DNA from: Halanaerobium sp. | Lineage (GTDB): Bacteria > Bacillota > Halanaerobiia > Halanaerobiales > Halanaerobiaceae | DNA: 6,003 nucleotides | Assembly: GCA_003070825.1 (NCBI GenBank) | Contig: QBLP01000118.1 | Location: forward strand, 1 to 6,003 | Reading direction: 5' to 3' | Shown: positions 1-4,972 of the stretch, piece by piece | How the letters are laid out: each line of letters begins with the position of its first letter | Numbering within the stretch: position 1 is the stretch's first letter | The notes under the pieces: generated by a model | What the model saw: the letters and a program-made list of their open reading frames with translations, nothing else | Told to the model about the DNA's origin: nothing | The model's database searches: none | Made by a program: the position numbers and the translations under genes

Positions 1-25
1 AGCGTCAGATGTGTATAAGAGACAG
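1..25 (+). other. Illumina Nextera (Tn5) adapter remnant, not genomic
   Basis: Bases 7-25 are exactly the 19-bp Tn5 mosaic end AGATGTGTATAAGAGACAG. The preceding AGCGTC (1-6) is exactly the sequence before the mosaic end in the Nextera read-1 transposase adapter. Together they reproduce the last 25 bases of that adapter. Genomic sequence therefore probably begins at base 26. A natural Tn5/IS50 end is very unlikely, because IS50 outer and inner ends differ from this engineered mosaic end and the AGCGTC prefix is synthetic. Confidence 0.97.
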
Positions 26-33
26 GGATAATT

Positions 34-897
34 ATGCGCGAATTATATCTAAAAGCACCAGCAAAAATTAACCTTGCCTTACATGTTAAGGGTTTAAGAG
101 AAGATGGTTTTCATGAATTACAGATGATTATGCAGAGCATCAGTCTGGCAGATAGAATTAAGCTAAAAAAGAAAAGTGGAGGGATAATTGTTAAAAATTC
201 TCATACTGAGCTGCCAACCGGAAGAGAAAATTTGGCTTATCAGGCAGCGGAGATTTTCTTTGAGAATAATCCTGAACTCAATCAGGGAGTAGAAATCTAC
301 ATTGAAAAAAATATACCTATAGCAGCTGGCCTGGCAGGGGGGAGTACAGACGCTGCAGCTGTAATGAAAGGGCTCTATCTGCTTTTTGAACTGGAATATG
401 ACTTAAAAGAACTCCGCAGTTCCCTGGAAAATATCGGCTCAGATGTTCCTTACTGTCTTGAAGGAGGAACTGTTTATGCTTCCGGCAGGGGAGAAATTTT
501 AGAGGGACTTCCTTTTATCGGAGAAAAATATCTGGTAGTAGTGACTCCTGCTTTCAAAATTTCTACACCAGAAGTATATAAATTATATGATCAAATAAAA
601 GGTTATGATAAATTTGATTTTGACTCAGTTCAAAATAACTTAAAAAATGATCAGGAGATTGACTGGGAGCTTGACTATAAAAATGATTTAAAAAAAGCGG
701 CAGAAAAAATTTGTCCGGAGATAAAAGAAATAAAAGATATATTTAAGAATACTAAAGCTGAATTCACAATGCTTTCCGGAAGTGGTCCAACAGTCTTTTC
801 GATTTACAGTAGCAGAGAGCTGGCGGAAAAAGCTGCAGCCAGATGGCCCCGCAAAAATGATTTTGTTACTGTGGCCAGAACTGTTCCCAGTTATTAA
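34..897 (+). CDS. ispE: 4-diphosphocytidyl-2-C-methyl-D-erythritol kinase
   Basis: This is the cytosolic GHMP-family kinase of the non-mevalonate (MEP) isoprenoid pathway. It uses ATP to phosphorylate the 2-hydroxyl of CDP-methylerythritol before IspF cyclises the product. The 287 residues match the usual family length. Visible motifs, in order, are PAKINLALHV (9-18) with the expected catalytic Lys11; the glycine-rich ATP loop PIAAGLAGGSTDAAA (95-109); GSDVPY (135-140) with the expected catalytic Asp137; and the C-terminal GHMP motif MLSGSGPTVF (246-255). The ATG at 34 opens directly into the conserved N-terminus. A GGG at 25-27 may be part of its SD, but adapter sequence cuts off everything upstream, so its promoter and any 5' partners are unknown. 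The gene ends 37 bp before the -35 of the next promoter and I see no terminator between them. In B. subtilis ispE lies just upstream of purR-yabJ-spoVG; here the glnRA block follows instead. Confidence 0.97.
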   Translation: MRELYLKAPAKINLALHVKGLREDGFHELQMIMQSISLADRIKLKKKSGGIIVKNSHTELPTGRENLAYQAAEIFFENNPELNQGVEIYIEKNIPIAAGLAGGSTDAAAVMKGLYLLFELEYDLKELRSSLENIGSDVPYCLEGGTVYASGRGEILEGLPFIGEKYLVVVTPAFKISTPEVYKLYDQIKGYDKFDFDSVQNNLKNDQEIDWELDYKNDLKKAAEKICPEIKEIKDIFKNTKAEFTMLSGSGPTVFSIYSSRELAEKAAARWPRKNDFVTVARTVPSY

Positions 898-934
898 TTG
901 AGGCTAGAAAGACAAATTAAAAGCTCACATGAGA

Positions 935-963
935 TTGACATGAATTTAATTTCGTGTTATACT
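935..963 (+). promoter_or_regulatory. Sigma-A promoter of the glnR operon
   Basis: The -35 TTGACA (935-940) and -10 TATACT (958-963) are separated by exactly 17 bp. An extended -10 TG lies at 955-956. Transcription should start near 970, about 34 bases before the glnR ATG. The -35 is perfect and the -10 has one mismatch, so this should be a strong vegetative promoter held down by a repressor. Confidence 0.9.
936..959. promoter_or_regulatory. Candidate GlnR operator (inverted repeat)
   Basis: TGACATGAA (936-944) and TTCGTGTTA (951-959) form an inverted repeat matching at 7 of 9 positions around a 6-bp centre. It overlaps the -35, fills the spacer and touches the -10, an ideal place for a repressor. 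Its outer blocks TGACA and TGTTA resemble the half-sites of the Bacillus GlnR/TnrA box (TGTNA-N7-TNACA), but their order is inverted and their spacing differs. Autoregulation of glnRA by GlnR is established in Bacillus; binding at this particular site is inference. Confidence 0.4.
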
Positions 964-1003
964 TTCTCCAATAATTATTAGGACTTTGGGAGTAGTGATA
1001 GCT

Positions 1004-1393
1004 ATGAAAAAGGGAAAAAATATCACAATGAAGGAAGCTAAGGAAAAAACAGGATTAACATCCAGGCAGATTCGTTATTATGATCAGCAGGAATTGATTT
1101 TTCCAGCCCGCAGCAAGGGGAATCAGCGTCTTTTTTCGGCAAGTGATATCAAAAGACTGCTTAAAATAAAAGAACTGCTTACTGCTGGGAATAGTATAGA
1201 GACTGTGCGTTCAAAATTAAAGGCTCCACTGACAGTTGATAAAGATCTGGAAGTGGATGACGATTTTGATGACAACTATGATTATTATTCAGATGTTGAT
1301 CTTGACTCACTTTATCCTGTTTCTAATCGTTCAGAGTTGATAAAGAAACTTTCCCGGAGTAATAAAAAGCATTCCCAGAAGGAGGAAGATTAA
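1004..1393 (+). CDS. glnR: GlnR, MerR-family repressor of glutamine synthetase
   Basis: In Bacillus, GlnR represses the glnRA operon in excess nitrogen, and feedback-inhibited glutamine synthetase stimulates its DNA binding. The N-terminal two thirds is a MerR winged helix-turn-helix: the recognition segment RQIRYYD (21-27) and the wing segment LIFPARSKGNQRLFS (31-45) are nearly the Bacillus GlnR sequence, followed by the helix DIKRLLKIKELL (48-59). I chose the ATG at 1004 (129 aa), with GGGAG at 988-992 as SD; GTG at 995 or TTG at 986 would only add 3-6 residues and sit too close to that SD. The tail is unusual: residues 79-103 hold 11 Asp and 1 Glu, then a basic end RSELIKKLSRSNKKH. The TAA stop directly abuts the GTG of glnA. 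The adjacent glnA makes GlnR, rather than a generic MerR regulator, the strong choice. Confidence 0.92.
   Translation: MKKGKNITMKEAKEKTGLTSRQIRYYDQQELIFPARSKGNQRLFSASDIKRLLKIKELLTAGNSIETVRSKLKAPLTVDKDLEVDDDFDDNYDYYSDVDLDSLYPVSNRSELIKKLSRSNKKHSQKEED
1377..1385 (+). promoter_or_regulatory. Strong SD fixing the glnA GTG start
   Basis: AGAAGGAGG, inside the last codons of glnR, lies 8 bases before GTG 1394 and is almost fully complementary to the 16S rRNA 3' end. It supports the non-ATG start, and together with the zero-gap TAA-GTG junction it implies translational coupling of glnR and glnA. Confidence 0.85.
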
Positions 1394-2725
1394 GTGGAAA
1401 AATTTAGTAGAGAGAAGATTTTAAGGGTTGCTGAAGAGAAAAATGTTGAGTTTATTCGTCTGCAGTTTGTTGATATTTTAGGGATTATTAAAAATGTTGC
1501 AATTACAATTGAGCAGCTGCCTGAAGCACTTGACGGCAAGATCATGTTTGATGGTTCATCGATTGAGGGCTATACACGTATCCACGAATCCGATATGTAT
1601 TTAAAGCCTGATTATGATACCTTTACAATTTTTCCCTGGGAGACCAGTGGAGGCTGTACAGCCAGAATGATGTGTGATATTTATTTACCTGACGGTAAAC
1701 CTTTTGTTGGCTGTCCTCGTGGTGCACTAAAAAGTGCGATGGCTGAGGCAGAGGAGATGGGTTATGAAATGTTTGCCGGGCCAGAACCGGAGTTTTTCTT
1801 ATTTGAAAAAGATAAGCATGGTAATCCAACGACAAACACCCATGATAAGGGAGGATATTTCGATCTATCTCCAGTTGATTTAGGAGGAGAAGCTCGTCGT
1901 GATACTGTATTAGCACTTAAAAAAATGGGTTTTGAAGTTGAAGCTGCTCACCATGAAGTGGCGCCAGGCCAGCACGAAATTGATTTTAAATACACTCCTG
2001 TTTTAAGAACAGCAGATAATATTGCAACTTTTAAATTTGTAACAAAAATTATTGCAATGCAGCATAATCTCCATGCAACATTTATGCCTAAGCCTATTTA
2101 TGGAGAGAGCGGTTCTGGAATGCATGTTCATCAATCATTATATAAAAATGGAGAAAATGCTTTTTATGATCCTGAAGATGAACATGGTTTAAGTGAAATT
2201 GCTTATTATTATATAGGTGGACTGTTAAAGCATGCCAAAGAAACAACGGCCATTTTAAATCCGACTATTAATTCCTATAAAAGGCTTGTACCTGGTTATG
2301 AGGCACCAGTTTACATATCATGGTCAACTCAGAATAGAAGTGCCTTAGTTCGAGTTCCTTCAGCTCGTGGTAATGGAACCAGATTAGAATTAAGAAACCC
2401 TGATCCGGCAGCAAATCCATATCTGGCCACAGCTGTAATGCTTAGAGCAGGTCTTGATGGGATCAAAAATAAAATAGATCCCGGTGAACAGACTACTGAT
2501 AATATTTATGAAATGAATTATAAAGAAAGAAAATCAAGAGGGATTACAAGCCTCCCTTCATCTATGGAAGAAGCGCTTAAACATTTCCAGGAAAGTGAAT
2601 TTATGCGGGAAGCACTGGGTGAGCATATTTTTAACCATTTAGTTGAAGCTAAGAAAATAGAATGGTCTGTTTATAAAAAACAGGTTCACAGCTGGGAAAT
2701 TGATCAATACTTAACAACTTATTAA
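1394..2725 (+). CDS. glnA: Glutamine synthetase type I (GSI-alpha)
   Basis: This enzyme makes glutamine from glutamate, ammonia and ATP as a cytosolic dodecamer. At 443 residues it has GSI-alpha length. The N-terminal beta-grasp domain carries MFDGSSIEGYTRIHESD (51-67) with Arg62, matching the feedback-inhibition Arg62 of B. subtilis. Expected metal and substrate ligands are present: Glu131 and Glu133 in GPEPEFFLF, Glu188 and Glu195 in HHEVAPGQHEIDF, His244 in GSGMHVHQS, the flap Glu303 in LVPGYEAPVY, and Glu332 and Arg334 in RLELRNPDPAANPYL. The C-terminus has the GSI-alpha type NIYEMNYKERKSRGI rather than the adenylylation-site Tyr segment of the proteobacterial enzyme. Control is therefore expected through feedback inhibition and GlnR, not adenylylation. 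The GTG start abuts the glnR stop. No terminator follows; the next gene starts 21 bp on. Confidence 0.98.
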   Translation: MEKFSREKILRVAEEKNVEFIRLQFVDILGIIKNVAITIEQLPEALDGKIMFDGSSIEGYTRIHESDMYLKPDYDTFTIFPWETSGGCTARMMCDIYLPDGKPFVGCPRGALKSAMAEAEEMGYEMFAGPEPEFFLFEKDKHGNPTTNTHDKGGYFDLSPVDLGGEARRDTVLALKKMGFEVEAAHHEVAPGQHEIDFKYTPVLRTADNIATFKFVTKIIAMQHNLHATFMPKPIYGESGSGMHVHQSLYKNGENAFYDPEDEHGLSEIAYYYIGGLLKHAKETTAILNPTINSYKRLVPGYEAPVYISWSTQNRSALVRVPSARGNGTRLELRNPDPAANPYLATAVMLRAGLDGIKNKIDPGEQTTDNIYEMNYKERKSRGITSLPSSMEEALKHFQESEFMREALGEHIFNHLVEAKKIEWSVYKKQVHSWEIDQYLTTY

Positions 2726-2746
2726 ATTCTAGTTGGGGGGATAAAA

Positions 2747-3283
2747 ATGGAAGGCAGAGAAAATATACAGGATCATTTAAAGAAAATGAAATTAGGTAAG
2801 CTGGACACCAGATCATTATCCTTTTTAGCACTTTTTATAGCCTTTACCTCTGTGGCGACCTATTTACATATTCCAGGACCCAGCAGTTCTTATTTCAACC
2901 TGGGGGAAGTAGCTATTTATACTATTGCCCTAACTTTTGGTGCTAAAGCTGGTGGAATTGCAGGTGGTGTTGGATCTGCTCTAATGGATATTATACTTGG
3001 TTATTCAATCTGGGCTCCATTTACTTTTTTAATTAAGGGGCTGGAAGGTTTAATTGTAGGTAAAATTGCCAGCCAGCAGCAGGATAAAAAGTTTGATCGC
3101 AAAATATTTGCTATTATTGTTGGTGGAAATGTAATGATTCTGGGTTATGCTCTTGCCAAAGCGTTTTTATTAAGCTGGGCAGTTGTTTTACCCGAAATTG
3201 GCATTGATTTTGCCCAGATGCTGATTGGGGGAGTTCTGGCAATTCCTCTTTCTCATCATTTAGATAATTATTTTGGGAAGTGA
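2747..3283 (+). CDS. ECF transporter S component (substrate unknown)
   Basis: This is a small integral membrane protein of 178 aa, typical for the substrate-binding (S) subunit of energy-coupling factor vitamin importers, which work with a shared EcfT-EcfA-EcfA' module. After a polar 20-residue N-terminus I see about six hydrophobic segments: roughly 24-41, 50-66, 68-84, 88-108, 120-150 and 155-172. Helix 1 contains AxxxA (Ala28-Ala32), the type of motif used by S components such as ThiT to contact EcfT. The core pattern YFNLGEVAIY, the glycine-rich FGAKAGGIAGGVGSALMD (64-81) and APFTFLIKGLEGLIVG (90-105) fit the ECF-type riboflavin-transporter/DUF1393-like family, which has varied substrates. 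The ATG at 2747 has GGGGGG at 2735-2740, 6 bases upstream. The stop overlaps the next gene's reading frame, suggesting a functional pair with the PurM-like protein. I do not assign a substrate. Confidence 0.85.
   Translation: MEGRENIQDHLKKMKLGKLDTRSLSFLALFIAFTSVATYLHIPGPSSSYFNLGEVAIYTIALTFGAKAGGIAGGVGSALMDIILGYSIWAPFTFLIKGLEGLIVGKIASQQQDKKFDRKIFAIIVGGNVMILGYALAKAFLLSWAVVLPEIGIDFAQMLIGGVLAIPLSHHLDNYFGK
3275..3280 (+). promoter_or_regulatory. SD deciding the TTG start of the PurM-like gene
   Basis: GGGAAG ends 8 bases before TTG 3289. The other in-frame start, GTG 3280, would overlap this SD, so it is unlikely to be used. The SD lies in the last codons of the S-component gene, which implies translational coupling. 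Confidence 0.65.
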
Positions 3284-3288
3284 TATTT

Positions 3289-4284
3289 TTGGAAATAGGT
3301 AAACTGGCAGGAAATAAATTAAAAAGAACAATACTTGATAAAATAGAACATTTTCGCTCTGATGTACTGGTACCGGCAGGTCCAGGAGAAGATAGTGCGG
3401 TAATAGATCTGGGAGATTATTTGCTGGTGGTATCTTCTGATCCAATAACCGGTGCTGAAAAAAATGCTGGTTATCTGGCTGTTAATGTTGCCTGTAATGA
3501 TATTGCAGCCGCTGGGGCTGAGCCTTTTGGAATTCAGGTCGTCTTATTATTACCACCCCGCCTGGGAGAAAAAAGAGCCGAAAAAATGATGGAAGAAATA
3601 GTTAATACAGCAGCCGCGATGAATATAGAAGTCCTCGGTGGGCATACAGAAATAACTGACTTGGTTCAAAAACCTATCATTACAGTTACTGCAATGGGCA
3701 GAGCTGTCAGGGAAGAATTAACTTCCAGTTCTGCCGCAGAAGCTGGCGATATTTTATATATTTCTAAAGGTATGGGTATCGAAGGAAGCTATATACTGGC
3801 AAGTGATTATAGGGAGCATCTGATTGAAAAAGGTGTCAGCAGTGAAACAATCGTCAAACTGGATGGTTATTTGGAACTTTTAAGTGTGCTACCTGAAAGC
3901 AGAATAGCCAGAAAAAATGGAGTTAAGGCTATGCATGATGTAACGGAAGGTGGAGTCTATGGTGCAGTAACTGAAATGGCAGCAGCTTCACAGCTTGGAT
4001 TTATTATTGAGAAAGATAATTTTAAGTTAATTCCTGAAGTTGAAGAAGTTTGCCGAAAATTAGATCTAGATCCAGCAGCTTTAATCTCCTCAGGGTCAAT
4101 GCTGATGGCCGCTCCACCGGAAATTGATCTAAAAAGCATTTTTGCAGAAAATGAGCTTGAAATAATCAGGGTTGGAAGAATGATTAAAGAAGGTAATTAT
4201 ATGGAAGCAAACGGAGTTAAAAAAGAGTTTAAAGCACCTGAAAAGGACGAATTATGGAAATTTATTGAAAAAAATCACAAATAA
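3289..4284 (+). CDS. AIR synthase-related (PurM/HypE-like) ATP-binding protein
   Basis: The protein belongs to the PurM superfamily (PurM, PurL, SelD, ThiL, HypE), enzymes that use ATP to activate or phosphorylate a small substrate. From TTG 3289 it has 331 aa. The N-terminal AIRS domain shows GEDSAV (33-38), SSDPITGA (49-56), the Asn-Asp block NDIAAAGAEPFGIQ (70-83) and LGGHTEIT (116-123). The C-terminal domain shows HDVTEGGVYGAV (216-227) and SSGSML (268-273). It most resembles HypE-like proteins but ends WKFIEKNHK, without the C-terminal cysteine that HypE uses for the thiocarbamate/cyanide transfer in [NiFe]-hydrogenase maturation, and no hyp genes are nearby. It also lacks an N-terminal SelD Cys/Sec motif. 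The substrate is unknown; coupling to an upstream ECF S component suggests it acts on the imported compound, which is inference. ThiL-like kinase activity is an alternative. Confidence 0.85.
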   Translation: MEIGKLAGNKLKRTILDKIEHFRSDVLVPAGPGEDSAVIDLGDYLLVVSSDPITGAEKNAGYLAVNVACNDIAAAGAEPFGIQVVLLLPPRLGEKRAEKMMEEIVNTAAAMNIEVLGGHTEITDLVQKPIITVTAMGRAVREELTSSSAAEAGDILYISKGMGIEGSYILASDYREHLIEKGVSSETIVKLDGYLELLSVLPESRIARKNGVKAMHDVTEGGVYGAVTEMAAASQLGFIIEKDNFKLIPEVEEVCRKLDLDPAALISSGSMLMAAPPEIDLKSIFAENELEIIRVGRMIKEGNYMEANGVKKEFKAPEKDELWKFIEKNHK

Positions 4285-4287
4285 GTC

Positions 4288-4316
4288 TTGACATTTACAT
4301 TTAATGGAATTATAAT
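4288..4316 (+). promoter_or_regulatory. Perfect sigma-A promoter of spoVG
   Basis: The -35 TTGACA (4288-4293) and -10 TATAAT (4311-4316) are both full consensus with a 17-bp spacer. The -35 begins 3 bases after the stop of the PurM-like gene, with no terminator between, so spoVG may also receive read-through. Transcription should start near 4323. Confidence 0.93.
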
Positions 4317-4326
4317 GTTATTAACA
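4316..4326. promoter_or_regulatory. Small palindrome at the spoVG transcription start
   Basis: TGTTA-T-TAACA is a perfect 5-bp inverted repeat with a single central base, starting at the last base of the -10 and covering the predicted start site. It could be an operator, but arms this short occur by chance in AT-rich DNA. The arms equal GlnR half-sites, though the 1-bp spacing does not fit a GlnR box. Confidence 0.2.
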
Positions 4327-4350
4327 AATAATTCCAAAGGCGGTGTATTT

Positions 4351-4617
4351 ATGGAAATTACAGATGTCAGAGTTTTTCCGGTCGAAATTAATGGAAGTAT
4401 GGTCAAGGCTTATGCAACAGTAACATTTGACGACTCTTTTGTTGTGCGAGACATGCGGGTTATTGAAGGGAAAAACGGGATTTTCCTATCGATGCCGGCA
4501 AGAAGAAAGAGAAACGGAGACTATCAGGATATCTGTTTTCCAATTTCCACTAAGTTGAGGGATCTAATGGAAAACCAGGTTTTAGAAAAGTTTGATGAAC
4601 TGCTGGCAAGTGCCTAG
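4351..4617 (+). CDS. spoVG: SpoVG family nucleic acid-binding regulator
   Basis: SpoVG is a small conserved protein, named for its role in B. subtilis spore cortex formation and septum control. It is also found in non-sporulating bacteria, where it binds DNA and RNA and affects surface and virulence genes. The 88-residue product covers the whole conserved domain: MEITDVRVFPV (1-11), the YATVTFDDSFVVRDMRVIEG block (21-40), NGIFLSMPARR (42-52) and DYQDICFPIS (57-66), followed by a C-terminal helix. The ATG at 4351 is preceded by AAAGGCGGTG (4336-4345), a near-perfect SD. Any longer reading from 4288 would start inside the promoter and is rejected. The C-terminus is shorter than in B. subtilis (97 aa), whose acidic tail is absent. 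It is followed by an intrinsic terminator, so it seems to be monocistronic or the end of a read-through transcript. The gene cannot by itself show that the organism sporulates. Confidence 0.97.
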   Translation: MEITDVRVFPVEINGSMVKAYATVTFDDSFVVRDMRVIEGKNGIFLSMPARRKRNGDYQDICFPISTKLRDLMENQVLEKFDELLASA

Positions 4618-4639
4618 ATAAATCTTTTAATAATCACTA

Positions 4640-4676
4640 AAATAACACTACCTCAGCTGGGGTAGTGTTATTTCTA
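4640..4676 (+). terminator. Rho-independent terminator after spoVG
   Basis: The arms 4640-4652 (AAATAACACTACC) and 4661-4673 (GGTAGTGTTATTT) are perfectly complementary over 13 bp. Inner U-G and C-G pairs leave an AGCU tetraloop. The 3' arm ends in a T-rich run (TTATTTCTATT). It lies 22 bases after the spoVG stop. Confidence 0.88.
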
Positions 4677-4694
4677 TTCATGGAATTTATAATC

Positions 4695-4723
4695 TTGACA
4701 AATGCTAATTTCTCTGTTATACT
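4695..4723 (+). promoter_or_regulatory. Orphan sigma-A promoter downstream of spoVG
   Basis: The -35 TTGACA (4695-4700) and extended -10 TGT-TATACT (4715-4723) are 17 bp apart, the same architecture as the glnR promoter. It lies just after the spoVG terminator and points right, but no gene follows on this strand before the convergent transposase remnant. It may have driven a gene displaced by the insertion sequences, such as glmU, or may drive a small RNA. Confidence 0.82.
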
Positions 4724-4859
4724 TCAAGCGATTAAAGAACTATGATGGACTACTATTGTCAGGAAATAATGTTTAATTAGAGCAAGAATATTTATTCCTT
4801 ATTAGGTATTTGCAAAATAGGCAAAGAAAATAGTAAAAAACTGTAAATAGTAGGTTGAG

Positions 4860-4887
4860 TTCAATTTTTAGATTTCAAAAAATTGAA
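4860..4887. repeat. AT-rich inverted repeat (10-bp arms)
   Basis: TTCAATTTTT (4860-4869) and AAAAATTGAA (4878-4887) are perfect inverted repeats with an 8-base loop. No T-tract follows on either strand, so it is not a clear terminator. It may be part of the insertion-sequence end or RNA structure from the promoter at 4695. Confidence 0.5.
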
Positions 4888-4919
4888 TAAGAAAATGTTC
4901 TAATAAAATTAAGCATGAC

Positions 4920-4944
4920 AAAATAAACCTATGAATACAGGTTT
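4920..4944 (-). terminator. Possible transposase terminator
   Basis: Read on the minus strand, a 6-bp stem (AAACCT/AGGTTT, 4925-4930 and 4939-4944) with an 8-base loop is followed by an ATTTTGTC T-rich tail, about 30 bases after the transposase stop. The stem is short, so this is tentative. Confidence 0.4.
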
Positions 4945-4972
4945 TAAAAAAAGATATTAAAAGATTTAAATT

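Larger units (their letters stand above)
4724..4972. other. AT-rich non-coding stretch between promoter and IS remnant
   Basis: I see no supportable protein gene here on either strand. The longest start-to-stop string behind the promoter is 12 codons (4742-4780) without a convincing SD. The stretch holds a 10-bp perfect hairpin (4860-4887), a small hairpin on the transposase side (4925-4944) and an 8-bp long-range complement (4750-4757 with 4846-4853). The border of the DDE element probably lies in here, but its terminal repeat cannot be identified because its partner is outside the window. Confidence 0.6.

Noticed and set aside
7..25. Genuine Tn5/IS50 transposon end
   Set aside because: It is the engineered mosaic end preceded by synthetic adapter bases at the extreme window edge; no transposon genes adjoin it.
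986..1003. Earlier TTG (986) or GTG (995) start for glnR
   Set aside because: They fall on or just after the only good SD (988-992) and add residues not typical of GlnR; ATG 1004 is better spaced.
1623..1916. 97-codon open frame on the minus strand within glnA
   Set aside because: It is antisense to a fully conserved enzyme and shows no recognisable motif or SD; it is a shadow of glnA codon use. The same applies to minus-strand frames at 2649-2831, 3260-3445 and 3957-4139.
3280..3288. GTG 3280 as start of the PurM-like gene
   Set aside because: It overlaps its own would-be SD GGGAAG; TTG 3289 lies at ideal spacing and gives an N-terminus (MEIGKL) that fits HypE-like proteins.
3289..4284. 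Calling the PurM-like gene hypE
   Set aside because: The essential C-terminal cysteine of HypE is missing and there are no hydrogenase maturation neighbours.
4288..4350. Longer SpoVG beginning at TTG 4288
   Set aside because: The extension is the -35/-10 promoter and leader itself; the conserved SpoVG N-terminus MEITDVR starts at ATG 4351 behind a near-perfect SD.
4742..4780. 12-codon leader peptide behind the promoter at 4695
   Set aside because: It has no convincing SD, no codon bias of an attenuator, and no downstream gene to regulate in this window.
4724..4972. T-box, riboswitch, tRNA or CRISPR in the non-coding stretch
   Set aside because: There is no T-box sequence, no recognisable riboswitch core, no cloverleaf and no regularly spaced repeats.
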